A stretch of DNA of 37,869 nucleotides from an uncultured Bacteroides sp. (lineage in GTDB: Bacteria > Bacteroidota > Bacteroidia > Bacteroidales > Bacteroidaceae): positions 1 through 37,869 of the forward strand of contig CALUGY010000010.1 of assembly GCA_944320295.1 (NCBI GenBank), read 5' to 3'. Both the position numbers and the translations under genes were made by a program. Positions 15,959 to 23,611 of this stretch are shown here, piece after piece; position 1 is the stretch's first letter; each line of letters opens with the position of its first letter. The notes below the pieces were generated by a model that did not search any database, was not told where the DNA came from, and saw only the letters and a list, made by a program, of their open reading frames with translations.

Positions 15959-17833
15959 ATGACATTCAAGTACGACGTAATCGTTATCGGCGCGGGGCAC
16001 GCGGGATGCGAGGCCGCCGCGGCCTCGGCCAACCTGGGCTCGTCCACCTGCCTCATCACGATGGACATGAACAAGATTGCCCAAATGAGCTGCAACCCCG
16101 CCATAGGTGGCATAGCCAAGGGTCAAATAGTCCGCGAGATAGACGCGCTGGGCGGCTACACGGGCATCGTGACCGACCGCACCGCCATCCAGTTCCGCCT
16201 GCTCAACCGCTCCAAAGGCCCGGCCATGTGGAGCCCGCGCGCGCAATGCGACCGCGGAAAGTTCATCTGGGCTTGGCGCGAAATACTGGAAAACACGCCG
16301 AACTTGCACATCTGGCAAGACACCGTGCGCCGCATCCTCGTGGACGACGGCGAAATCCGCGGCGTGGAGACGGTGTGGGGCGTGACGTTCCTTGCCCGGT
16401 GCGTGGTGCTCACGGCCGGCACGTTCCTCAACGGGCTGATGCACATAGGCCGCGTGATGCTTCCGGGCGGACGCATGGCCGAACCGGCGTCGTACGAGCT
16501 TACGGAATCAATTGCCGCACAAGGCATTACGTTCGGACGCATGAAGACCGGCACGCCCGTCCGCATCGATGGGCGTAGCGTCCACTACGAGGACATGGAG
16601 GTGCAGCAAGGAGAGTGCGACTTCCACAAGTTCTCGTTCCTCGACAACGGCGTCCGCCACCTGCGCCAGCTTCCATGCTGGACGTGCTTCACCAACGACG
16701 AGGTGCACGAAGTGTTGCGGCAGGGTCTGCCCGACTCTCCCCTGTTCAACGGGCAAATACAGAGCATAGGGCCGCGCTACTGTCCCAGCATCGAGACGAA
16801 AATCGTCACCTTCCCCGACAAACCGCAGCACCAGCTCTTCTTGGAGCCGGAGGGCGAAACCACGCGCGAGCTTTACCTCAACGGGTTCTCCTCCTCGCTG
16901 CCCATGGAAATCCAGATAGAGGCGCTGAAAAAGATTCCGGCGTTCCGCGACCTGGTGGTCTACCGTCCGGGCTACGCCATCGAATACGACTACTTCGACC
17001 CCACGCAACTCAAGCACACGCTGGAGAGCAAGCTCGTTCGAAATCTGTTCTTCGCCGGACAGGTGAACGGCACCACCGGCTACGAAGAGGCGGCAGGCCA
17101 GGGCATCGTGGCGGGCATCAACGCGCACATCAACTGCCACGGTGGCGAGCCGTTCACATTGGGTCGCAACGAAGCCTACATTGGCGTGCTCATCGACGAC
17201 CTGGTCACGAAAGGCGTGGACGAACCCTACCGCATGTTTACCTCGCGCGCGGAATACCGCATCCTGCTGCGCATGGACGATGCCGACGTGCGCCTTACCG
17301 AAAAATCGTGGAAGCTGGGCCTTGCCACCTCCGAACGCTACGAGCTGCTGAAGCGCAAGCGCGAAGCCATAGACCGCATCCTGTCGTTCACACGCGGCTA
17401 TTCCATGAAGCCCGCGCTGATAAACGATGTGCTGGAAGCTCTCGGTACCACCCCGCTCCGGCAGGGATGCAAGCTGGCCGAACTGATAAACCGTCCGCAA
17501 GTCACCTTGCTGCAAATGGCCGAACATGTGCCAGCCCTCAAACGCGAGCTCGACACGATTACCGACCGCAAGGAGGAGACCATCGAAGCGGCCGAGATAC
17601 TCATCAAGTACGAGGGCTACATAGGCCGCGAGCGCATCATCGCCGATAAGCTGGCGCGGCTGGAGGCCATCAAGATTAAAGGCCGCTTCGACTACAACAG
17701 CCTTCAGTCGCTGTCTACCGAAGCCCGCCAGAAGCTGACGAAGATAGACCCGGAGACCATTGCCCAAGCCAGCCGCATACCCGGTGTTTCGCCCAGCGAC
17801 ATCAACGTCCTGCTGGTGCTATGCGGCAGATAA
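15959..17833 (+). CDS. mnmG: tRNA uridine-5-carboxymethylaminomethyl modification enzyme MnmG (GidA)
   Basis: A 624-residue FAD-dependent enzyme that, with MnmE, installs the carboxymethylaminomethyl group on the wobble uridine of certain tRNAs. The N-terminal Rossmann motif GAGHAGCEAA (11-20) binds FAD. SCNPAIGGIAKGQIVREIDA is the conserved GidA signature with its catalytic Cys, and GRMKTGTPVRIDGRS and GQVNGTTGYEEAAGQG are further hallmarks. The C-terminal helical tail ends with ASRIPGVSPSDINVLLV, the MnmE/tRNA-contact region. Length is normal. The start at 15959 (MTFKYDVIVIG) is chosen because an upstream ATG lies within the promoter. A parS-like site follows 7 bp after the stop. The order mnmG-apt-uvrC-dtd-pyrophosphohydrolase-deoC is compact and all on the plus strand. 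Confidence 0.98.
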   Translation: MTFKYDVIVIGAGHAGCEAAAASANLGSSTCLITMDMNKIAQMSCNPAIGGIAKGQIVREIDALGGYTGIVTDRTAIQFRLLNRSKGPAMWSPRAQCDRGKFIWAWREILENTPNLHIWQDTVRRILVDDGEIRGVETVWGVTFLARCVVLTAGTFLNGLMHIGRVMLPGGRMAEPASYELTESIAAQGITFGRMKTGTPVRIDGRSVHYEDMEVQQGECDFHKFSFLDNGVRHLRQLPCWTCFTNDEVHEVLRQGLPDSPLFNGQIQSIGPRYCPSIETKIVTFPDKPQHQLFLEPEGETTRELYLNGFSSSLPMEIQIEALKKIPAFRDLVVYRPGYAIEYDYFDPTQLKHTLESKLVRNLFFAGQVNGTTGYEEAAGQGIVAGINAHINCHGGEPFTLGRNEAYIGVLIDDLVTKGVDEPYRMFTSRAEYRILLRMDDADVRLTEKSWKLGLATSERYELLKRKREAIDRILSFTRGYSMKPALINDVLEALGTTPLRQGCKLAELINRPQVTLLQMAEHVPALKRELDTITDRKEETIEAAEILIKYEGYIGRERIIADKLARLEAIKIKGRFDYNSLQSLSTEARQKLTKIDPETIAQASRIPGVSPSDINVLLVLCGR

Positions 17834-17839
17834 CTCCGT

Positions 17840-17855
17840 CGTTCCACGTGAAACA
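17840..17855. promoter_or_regulatory. parS: parS-like ParB-binding site
   Basis: The 16-mer CGTTCCACGTGAAACA matches the bacterial parS consensus TGTTYCACGTGRAACA at 15 of 16 positions, and the inner 14-mer GTTYCACGTGRAAC completely. It lies in the 55-bp gap between mnmG and apt, outside coding sequence. ParB loads at such sites and spreads, recruiting SMC and segregating newly replicated origins. Chromosomal parS sites cluster near oriC, so the window is probably origin-proximal. Other CACGTG hexamers in the window lack the flanking GTT/AAC. Confidence 0.8.
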
Positions 17856-17888
17856 AACGCTTGAATAACGTAAATAAATCTATTAAGT

Positions 17889-18413
17889 ATGAACAAGAAA
17901 GAACTAACAGAAAGCATCCGTACCGTCAAGGACTACCCCATCCCTGGGATACTGTTCTACGACGTGACCACACTATTCAAGAAGCCCGAAGCCTTGCAGT
18001 CACTAGCCGACATGATGTATGACATGTACAAGGACAAAGGCATCACCAAGGTGGTAGGCATCGAGTCGCGCGGATTCATCATGGGGCCAATATTGGCCAC
18101 GCGACTGGGCGCGGGATTCGTCCCCATCCGCAAGCCAGGAAAGCTGCCAGCTGAAACCATCGAGGAGAGCTACGAAAAAGAATACGGCAAAGACACCGTA
18201 CAGATGCACAAGGATGCCATAGACAAGGACGACGTAGTGCTACTACACGACGACCTGCTGGCTACTGGCGGAACCATGCAAGCTGCCTGCAAGCTGGTGA
18301 AGCAACTCTGCCCGAAAAAGGTGTACGTGAACTTCATCATCGAGCTGGAGGCCCTGCACGGCAGGGAAGTATTCGGCGACGATGTGGAAGTAGCGTCCGT
18401 ATTGACCCTCTGA
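17889..18413 (+). CDS. apt: Adenine phosphoribosyltransferase
   Basis: A 174-residue cytoplasmic enzyme that makes AMP from adenine and PRPP in purine salvage. It carries the type I phosphoribosyltransferase PRPP loop HDDLLATGGTM (120-130), the N-terminal DYPIPGILFYDVTTL typical of APRT, and GIESRGFIMGPILATRLGAGFVPIRKPGKLP around the flexible loop. Length is standard. It is 55 bp downstream of mnmG, with the parS-like site in the gap, and is followed by uvrC. It would use PRPP that can derive from ribose-5-phosphate, the product of the ribokinase in the left-hand locus, though the two are not co-regulated on sequence evidence. Confidence 0.97.
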   Translation: MNKKELTESIRTVKDYPIPGILFYDVTTLFKKPEALQSLADMMYDMYKDKGITKVVGIESRGFIMGPILATRLGAGFVPIRKPGKLPAETIEESYEKEYGKDTVQMHKDAIDKDDVVLLHDDLLATGGTMQAACKLVKQLCPKKVYVNFIIELEALHGREVFGDDVEVASVLTL

Positions 18414-18449
18414 AACATTTAAAAAGGACTCCATACACAAACAAGGAAA

Positions 18450-18518
18450 CCTGGAAAGAGCCAGGAGAAAAGAGCCTGGCAACCCTCCGGAAGATGCCGG
18501 ACGAACGCCGCTCTTTTC
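18450..18518 (+). other. Structured segment with mutually exclusive stems between apt and uvrC
   Basis: Several stems share bases: CCTGG (18450-18454) with CCAGG (18461-18465); GCCAGG (18460-18465) with CCTGGC (18475-18480); and GAAAAGAG (18467-18474) with CTCTTTTC (18511-18518), which encloses TCCGG/CCGGA (18486-18490 and 18497-18501). Competing helices just upstream of the uvrC start could form a switch or attenuator. No T-run follows, and I recognise no known riboswitch class. Confidence 0.35.
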
Positions 18519-18547
18519 CCCTGCCCCTCCGCAGCAAACACTCCACT

Positions 18548-20407
18548 ATGGAAGAACTCAAGACCAACGAATACTTGAGAGGCATCGTGCTCAACCTGCC
18601 TGAAAGCCCCGGCATCTACCAGTACCTGAACAACGAAGGCACCATCATCTACGTGGGCAAGGCGAAGAACCTGAAACGCCGTGTCTCGTCCTACTTCAAC
18701 AGGGAACACGAACCGGGGAAGACGCGTGTGCTGGTAAGCAAGATAGCCGACATACGCTACATCGTTGTAAACACGGAGGAGGACGCGCTGCTGCTGGAGA
18801 ACAACCTGATAAAGAAGTACAAACCCCGCTACAACGTACAGCTGAAGGACGATAAGACGTACCCTTCCATCTGCGTGTGCAACGAATATTTCCCCCGTGT
18901 GTTCCGCACACGGAAGATAGTGCGTGACGGCTCCACTTACTATGGGCCGTATAGCCACATACCGGCCATGTACGCCCTGCTCGACCTCATCAAACATCTT
19001 TTCCCGCTACGCACATGCTCGCACAGCCTGTCGCCGGAGAACATACGGGCCGGCAAATACAAGGTCTGCCTGGAGTATCACATCAAAAACTGTGCAGGTC
19101 CCTGCGTGGGCAAGCAGACACACGAGGAGTACATGCAAAACATAGCCCGCATAAAGGAGATACTGAAGGGAAACACCAAGGACACCACCCAGATGTTGTA
19201 CCGGCAGATGCAGGAACTGGCTGCAGAACTTCGTTTTGAAGAGGCGCAGAAGGTAAAAGAGAAATACCAACTGATAGAGAGCTACCGCGCCAAGTCGGAG
19301 GTGGTGAGCAGCATGCTGCACAACATCGACGTGTTCTCCATAGAGGAAGACAACGAGGGGCATTCGGCCTACATCAACTACCTGCACATCACGAACGGGG
19401 CCATCAACCAGGCCTTCACCTTCGAGTACAAGAAGCGCCTCAACGAAAGCAAGGAAGAACTGCTGGCACTCGGCATAGCCGAGATGCGCGAACGCTACAA
19501 AAGCCGTTCCTGCGAAATCATCGTCCCCTTCGAACCGGACGTGGAGTTAAGCGGAGTGACCTTCACCGTGCCGCAACGCGGGGACAAGAAGAAGCTACTC
19601 AACCTCTCGCTACTCAACGTGAAGCAGTACAAGGCCGACCGCCTGAAGCAAAGCGACAAGCTGAACCCCGGTCAACGGGCCATGCGCCTGCTCAAGGAGA
19701 TACAGGAGATGCTGCACCTGGACAAACCGCCAATACGCATAGAGTGCTTCGACAACTCGAACACGCAAGGCTCCGACCCCGTGGCGGGGTGCGTGGTGTT
19801 CGTAAAGGGCAAACCTTCGAAGAAAGACTACCGAAAATACAACATCAAGACGGTGGAAGGCCCGGACGACTACGCCTCCATGCAAGAGGTTGTGCGCCGC
19901 CGCTACCAGCGGGCCATGGAAGAAGGCTCGCCCCTGCCCGACCTCATCATCACCGACGGCGGCAAAGGGCAGATGGGCAGCGTAAAGGAAGTGCTGGACG
20001 AACTGCACCTGCACATCCCCATCGCCGGACTGGCCAAGGACGGACATCACCGCACCTCCGAACTGCTGTGCGGCTTTCCCCCGCAAACCATCGGCATGAA
20101 ACAGGGCACGCCGCTCTTCCTGCTCATGACGCGCATACAAGACGAGGTGCACCGCTACGCCATCAGCTTCCACCGCGACAAGCGCAGCAAGCGGCAGATA
20201 GCCTCCGAACTGGACGAGGTGAAAGGCATCGGCCAAAAAAGCAAGGCCGCCCTGCTGAAAGCCTTCAAGAGCGTGAAACGCATACGCGAGGCAAGCACCG
20301 ACGAACTGGCCGCCGTGGTAGGGACTGCCAAAGCACAGGCCCTGAAAACGCACTTCGCCCAACAGCCAGACATCCAAGAAGAAACAACAGAATCTGCAGG
20401 CTTATAA
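18548..20407 (+). CDS. uvrC: Excinuclease ABC subunit C
   Basis: A 619-residue nucleotide-excision-repair nuclease that makes both incisions around a UvrB-bound lesion. Domain order is an N-terminal GIY-YIG nuclease (PESPGIYQYLNNEGTIIYVGKAKNLKRR), the Cys-containing segment around YHIKNCAGPCVG, a UVR motif (LYRQMQELAAELRFEEAQKVKEKY) that contacts UvrB, the RNase H-like 3' nuclease domain (IECFDNSNTQGSDPVAGCVVF, ITDGGKGQ) and a C-terminal helix-hairpin-helix (LDEVKGIGQKSKAALLKAF). The start is set at 18548 (MEELKTNEYL), where similarity begins. An in-frame ATG at 18494 would add 18 residues lying within the structured segment. Repeat array C follows 50 bp after the stop. Confidence 0.97.
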   Translation: MEELKTNEYLRGIVLNLPESPGIYQYLNNEGTIIYVGKAKNLKRRVSSYFNREHEPGKTRVLVSKIADIRYIVVNTEEDALLLENNLIKKYKPRYNVQLKDDKTYPSICVCNEYFPRVFRTRKIVRDGSTYYGPYSHIPAMYALLDLIKHLFPLRTCSHSLSPENIRAGKYKVCLEYHIKNCAGPCVGKQTHEEYMQNIARIKEILKGNTKDTTQMLYRQMQELAAELRFEEAQKVKEKYQLIESYRAKSEVVSSMLHNIDVFSIEEDNEGHSAYINYLHITNGAINQAFTFEYKKRLNESKEELLALGIAEMRERYKSRSCEIIVPFEPDVELSGVTFTVPQRGDKKKLLNLSLLNVKQYKADRLKQSDKLNPGQRAMRLLKEIQEMLHLDKPPIRIECFDNSNTQGSDPVAGCVVFVKGKPSKKDYRKYNIKTVEGPDDYASMQEVVRRRYQRAMEEGSPLPDLIITDGGKGQMGSVKEVLDELHLHIPIAGLAKDGHHRTSELLCGFPPQTIGMKQGTPLFLLMTRIQDEVHRYAISFHRDKRSKRQIASELDEVKGIGQKSKAALLKAFKSVKRIREASTDELAAVVGTAKAQALKTHFAQQPDIQEETTESAGL

Positions 20408-20456
20408 CATACTGTATATCTGATAGTTACTTTGAACATTACAGGCAAACGGCCGC

Positions 20457-20552
20457 AACGTGTCCGAAGCGCGGGCGCAACACGTTCGGAGCAAGGACGC
20501 GACACGTTGCGAGCAAACGCGCAACATGTACGGAGCAAACGCGCAATATATA
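20457..20552 (+). repeat. Array C of the 22-bp palindromic repeat family (5 units)
   Basis: Cores AACGTGTC, AACACGTT, GACACGTT, AACATGTA and the degenerate AATATATA begin at 20457, 20479, 20501, 20523 and 20545, all 22 bp apart. Linkers read CGGAGCAAGGACGC, GCGAGCAAACGCGC and similar. The last unit keeps spacing but has lost the C and G of the core, as if decaying at the array edge. It lies 50 bp past the uvrC stop. Confidence 0.88.
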
Positions 20553-20653
20553 CGCCCACAAACCACCACAAAGAACCACGAAATGCAACGCCCGGGAAAA
20601 GCGAACTTCCCTTAAATCAGAACAAAAAGGCTGGACAGATGCAAATTTATTCG

Positions 20654-20661
20654 TAACTTTG
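20654..20661 (+). promoter_or_regulatory. Candidate -7 element TAACTTTG of the dtd operon
   Basis: An exact TAnnTTTG match downstream of array C. Transcription would start near 20668 and leave a leader of about 113 nt before the dtd ATG. This places array C upstream of the promoter, outside the dtd transcript. Confidence 0.55.
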
Positions 20662-20780
20662 CAGCGCGAAACGGGGAAAAGGCCATTCCCCCGCCCCGCC
20701 CGGCTGCAAGCCTCCGCGCACGGCACATGCAGGCACGGGCACAACAGGGTAAAAAGAGAAGCAGACAAAAGGATAACATT

Positions 20781-21233
20781 ATGAGAGTTGTAATACAACG
20801 TACCGCGCACGCCTCCGTCACCATCGACGGACACCTGAAAGCCGCCATCGGCCAAGGACTCCTGGTGCTGGTGGGCATCGAAGAAGGCGAAGGCAACGAA
20901 GACATCGGCTGGCTGTGCAAGAAGATTGCCGCCCTGCGCATCTTCGACGACGAAAACGGCGTGATGAACCGCTCCGTCACCGACATTGGCGGGGAAGTGC
21001 TCGTGGTGAGCCAATTCACCCTGCACGCCTCCACCAAGAAAGGCAACCGCCCCTCGTACATCCGCGCGGCCCGGCCCGAAACGGCCATCCCCCTCTACGA
21101 AGAATTCTGCCGCGCCCTAAGCACGGAACTGGGCCGCGAAGTGGCCACAGGCCGGTTCGGCGCGGACATGAAAGTGGAACTGCTCAACGACGGCCCCGTA
21201 ACCATCTGCATTGACACCAAAAACAAAGAATAA
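20781..21233 (+). CDS. dtd: D-aminoacyl-tRNA deacylase
   Basis: A 150-residue editing enzyme that hydrolyses D-amino acids wrongly attached to tRNA. The two family active-site motifs are present: SQFTL (77-81) and NDGPVT (136-141), whose Gly-cisPro from the partner subunit rejects L-amino acids. Length is typical. The start at 20781 (MRVVIQRTAHASV) gives the standard family N-terminus; an in-frame ATG at 20727 would add 18 unrelated residues. Its stop codon overlaps the next gene's start by one base (TAATG), implying translational coupling with the pyrophosphohydrolase. Confidence 0.97.
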   Translation: MRVVIQRTAHASVTIDGHLKAAIGQGLLVLVGIEEGEGNEDIGWLCKKIAALRIFDDENGVMNRSVTDIGGEVLVVSQFTLHASTKKGNRPSYIRAARPETAIPLYEEFCRALSTELGREVATGRFGADMKVELLNDGPVTICIDTKNKE

Positions 21234-21592
21234 TGACACTCGAACAAGCACAAACCCAAGTGGACCTTTGGATTCAAAAGTACGGAGTGCGCTACTTCAG
21301 CGAACTCACCAACATGGCCATCCTCACCGAAGAGGTGGGAGAACTGGCACGCATCATGGCACGCCGCTACGGCGACCAGTCATTCAAGGAAGGTGAAAAG
21401 GATAACCTCGACGACGAAATTGCAGACGTGCTCTGGGTACTTATCTGCATAGCCAACCAAACGGGCGTGGACCTGACAGAAGCATTCGCCCGCAACCTGC
21501 AGAAAAAAACCGCAAGAGACTGCGAACGACATATCAACAACCAAAAACTAAAAGAACATGGAGACGAACACACCGACCCGGAGCAAGTATGA
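21233..21592 (+). CDS. MazG-like nucleotide pyrophosphohydrolase
   Basis: A 119-residue all-alpha NTP pyrophosphohydrolase of the MazG/dUTPase superfamily, expected to remove pyrophosphate from non-canonical or excess nucleoside triphosphates. The metal-binding signatures are EEVGEL (about 33-38) and DDEIADVLW (about 60-68). It starts on the last base of the dtd stop codon. Its last ~12 codons overlap deoC in another frame, and the tail (HGDEHTDPEQV) looks like read-through past the usual family end. It is a single-domain MazG, so its precise substrate is unknown. Confidence 0.88.
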   Translation: MTLEQAQTQVDLWIQKYGVRYFSELTNMAILTEEVGELARIMARRYGDQSFKEGEKDNLDDEIADVLWVLICIANQTGVDLTEAFARNLQKKTARDCERHINNQKLKEHGDEHTDPEQV

Positions 21593-22460
21593 CGAGGCGC
21601 TCGCCAAGTATGACACTTGCCTGAACGATGCCGAAGTGGCAGCCGCCACAGCCGCCCTGATAGAGGGCAAGGCAGCGGAAAACAACACGCCCGACGTGAA
21701 GAAATTCCTCTTCAACTGCATCGACCTCACCACGCTCAACACCACCGACAGCGACGAGAGCGTGATGCGTTTCACCCAAAGCGTGAACCGCTTCGACGAG
21801 GAGTATCCCGACATGAAGAACGTGGCCGCCATCTGCGTCTACCCCAACTTCGCGGAGATTGTGAAAGACACGCTCGAAGTGGAGGACGTGAAGATAGCCT
21901 GCGTGTCCGGAGGCTTCCCCTCGTCGCAGACGTTCAACGAGATAAAGGTGGCCGAAACCGCCATGGCCCTGCTCGACGGGGCCGACGAGATAGACGTCGT
22001 GATATCCGTAGGCAAGTTCCTATCGGGCGACTACGAAGCCATGTGCGACGAGATACAAGAGCTGAAGGACACCTGCAAGGAACGCCACTTGAAGGTGATT
22101 CTCGAAACCGGAGCCCTGAAGACGGCTTCCAACATCAAGAAAGCGGCATTGCTGGCCATGTACTCCGGAGCGGATTTCGTCAAGACATCCACCGGCAAGC
22201 AGCAGCCCGCCGCCACGCCCGAAGCGGCCTACGTCATGTGCCAGGCCATCAAGGAATACTACGAGCAGACAGGAAACAAGGTGGGCTTCAAACCAGCCGG
22301 AGGCATAAACACCGTGGCCGATGCCGTGAACTACTACACCATCGTGAAGGAAGTATTGGGCGAGGAATGGCTCAACAATAGCCTGTTCCGTCTGGGCACC
22401 AGCCGCTTGGCCAACCTGCTGCTGTCGGACATACTGGGTAAGGAGACCAAGTTCTTCTGA
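21558..22460 (+). CDS. deoC: Deoxyribose-phosphate aldolase
   Basis: A 300-residue class I aldolase that cleaves 2-deoxyribose-5-phosphate to acetaldehyde and glyceraldehyde-3-phosphate in deoxynucleoside catabolism. Schiff-base Lys209 is in DFVKTSTG, the second active-site lysine Lys245 is in VGFKPAGGI, and the proton-relay region reads GADEIDVVISVGKFLSGDYE. It is the longer DeoC form seen in Bacteroidales. The start overlaps the preceding pyrophosphohydrolase by 35 bp. A strong bidirectional terminator follows at 22488-22529. Functionally it complements the ribose locus on the left, but it belongs to a different transcription unit. Confidence 0.96.
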   Translation: METNTPTRSKYDEALAKYDTCLNDAEVAAATAALIEGKAAENNTPDVKKFLFNCIDLTTLNTTDSDESVMRFTQSVNRFDEEYPDMKNVAAICVYPNFAEIVKDTLEVEDVKIACVSGGFPSSQTFNEIKVAETAMALLDGADEIDVVISVGKFLSGDYEAMCDEIQELKDTCKERHLKVILETGALKTASNIKKAALLAMYSGADFVKTSTGKQQPAATPEAAYVMCQAIKEYYEQTGNKVGFKPAGGINTVADAVNYYTIVKEVLGEEWLNNSLFRLGTSRLANLLLSDILGKETKFF

Positions 22461-22487
22461 GACACATCTGCCCGGAAAGGCAAACAA

Positions 22488-22529
22488 AAAGCCCGTCAGG
22501 AGCACACGCATCTGCTCCTGACGGGCTTT
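22488..22529. terminator. Bidirectional terminator between deoC and the polyprenyl synthase gene
   Basis: A perfect 17-bp inverted repeat (22488-22504 with 22513-22529, arms containing GCCCGTCAGGAGCA) with an 8-nt loop. It begins with AAA and ends with TTT, plus an A-run before it, so it works for convergent deoC (plus) and the polyprenyl synthase (minus). Confidence 0.93.
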
Positions 22530-22547
22530 CGCTTTCATATAATCACG

Positions 22548-23525
22548 TTACTTGTCGCGCTTCATCACGTAGTCCAAATAAGCGGTAAGGGCAACCTTCA
22601 CCTCGTCGCTTCCGGGCATGGAACGTAGCAAATCCAATGCCTTTTCCCGGAAGTCCTCCATCGTGCGGAAGGCGTATTCTATGCCTCCATGTTCCTTGGT
22701 AAAGGCTATCAAGCGGGCGATTTCCGCAGGTGTGGCCTGCCCTTTCTTCACTTTCAGGGCCATCGCGCAAGCTTCGGGGTCGCAGGTGGCATTGAGTACA
22801 TACAGCACCGGCAACGTAAGTTTCCCCTCGGCCATGTCGTTTCCTGTGGGTTTCCCCACCTCCTTGCTGTCGTAATAGTCGAAGATGTCGTCCCTTATCT
22901 GGAAGCACAGGCCGATGTATTCGCCGAACAGGCGCAACTGCTCCGCCCTCTCCTCGTCTGCCCCGGCAGACAAAGCCCCTGCCTTGGTGCAAGTGGCAAA
23001 CAACACGGCCGTCTTCTTGCGTATCACGTCGAAATATACTGCTTCGCTGAACTGCTGGTTGTCCACACTCAGCAATTGCAGCAACTCGCCGTCCGCCAGT
23101 TCCTGCCCCAGCACGGCCACAAGGTCTATAATGCGTTGGTCGCACGTGCGGCACACCTGCATCAGCGAAGTGGCAAGCAAGTAGTCACCAGCCAACACGG
23201 CCACCTTGTTGTTGAACACGGCATTCACGGAGAGTTGTCCGCGGCGCTCGGCACTTTCGTCCACCACATCGTCGTGCACCAGGCTGGCGTTGTGCAACAG
23301 TTCCAGCGACACGGCGGCATGAAGCGTGGCGTTCGATACACGGCCCAACAGCTTGGCCGCCAAAAGCACCAGCATTGGACGCATCATTTTCCCGCTCTTC
23401 TTCCGAATGTGTGCGATGACCTCATTCAACAAGAAGTTGGAGCTGGAAAGCGAGGTATCAAACAGATTCCTAAAGTCTTCCAGTTCCGCTTCAATCGGTA
23501 ATTGTATAAGTGATGATGTATCCAT
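22548..23525 (-). CDS. ispB: Long-chain polyprenyl diphosphate synthase (IspB family)
   Basis: A 325-residue all-helical trans-prenyltransferase that extends farnesyl diphosphate with isopentenyl diphosphate to give the side chain of menaquinone. The two Mg-binding aspartate motifs are LVHDDVVDESAERRG (first Asp at 85) and FQIRDDIFDYYDSKE (Asp212-213). The fifth residue before the first motif is Ala80; small residues there are known to permit long products. GKMMRPMLVLLAAKL precedes the first motif as usual. Transcribed divergently from polA, with a -7 element at 23543-23550 just 18 bp before the ATG. The exact chain length cannot be read from the sequence. Confidence 0.93.
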   Translation of the reverse strand: MDTSSLIQLPIEAELEDFRNLFDTSLSSSNFLLNEVIAHIRKKSGKMMRPMLVLLAAKLLGRVSNATLHAAVSLELLHNASLVHDDVVDESAERRGQLSVNAVFNNKVAVLAGDYLLATSLMQVCRTCDQRIIDLVAVLGQELADGELLQLLSVDNQQFSEAVYFDVIRKKTAVLFATCTKAGALSAGADEERAEQLRLFGEYIGLCFQIRDDIFDYYDSKEVGKPTGNDMAEGKLTLPVLYVLNATCDPEACAMALKVKKGQATPAEIARLIAFTKEHGGIEYAFRTMEDFREKALDLLRSMPGSDEVKVALTAYLDYVMKRDK

Positions 23526-23542
23526 GAAACGCTATTTGCGCA

Positions 23543-23550
23543 CAAAAGTA
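23543..23550 (-). promoter_or_regulatory. -7 element TACTTTTG of the polyprenyl synthase gene
   Basis: On the minus strand this matches TAnnTTTG exactly and gives a leader of about 10 nt. The divergent polA start is 86 bp away; a weaker plus-strand element TACTTTTA (23583-23590) may serve polA. Confidence 0.5.
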
Positions 23551-23611
23551 GTAATAAAACGTCGAATACCGTATTTTCTTCGTACTTTTACCATGAAAAA
23601 ACGATGAATAT

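Larger units (their letters stand above)
20408..20780. other. uvrC-dtd intergenic region
   Basis: A 373-bp stretch without a convincing gene. It holds repeat array C (20457-20552) and a -7 element for dtd (20654-20661). The remaining part, about 20560-20780, is ordinary leader sequence with no clear structure. Confidence 0.7.

Noticed and set aside
16508-17767. Minus-strand open frame (419 codons) opposite mnmG
   Set aside because: A shadow of a highly conserved, complete mnmG gene.
18450-18518. A known riboswitch class such as SAM or purine
   Set aside because: Stems are present, but the conserved core bases of the classes I know are not; kept only as an uncharacterised structured segment.
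20457-20552. Short proteins encoded by the repeat arrays (peptides like ARNMLRPRPQHVA)
   Set aside because: The 22-bp period shifts frame at each unit and all frames give similar low-complexity peptides; no start or ribosome-binding site pattern supports translation.
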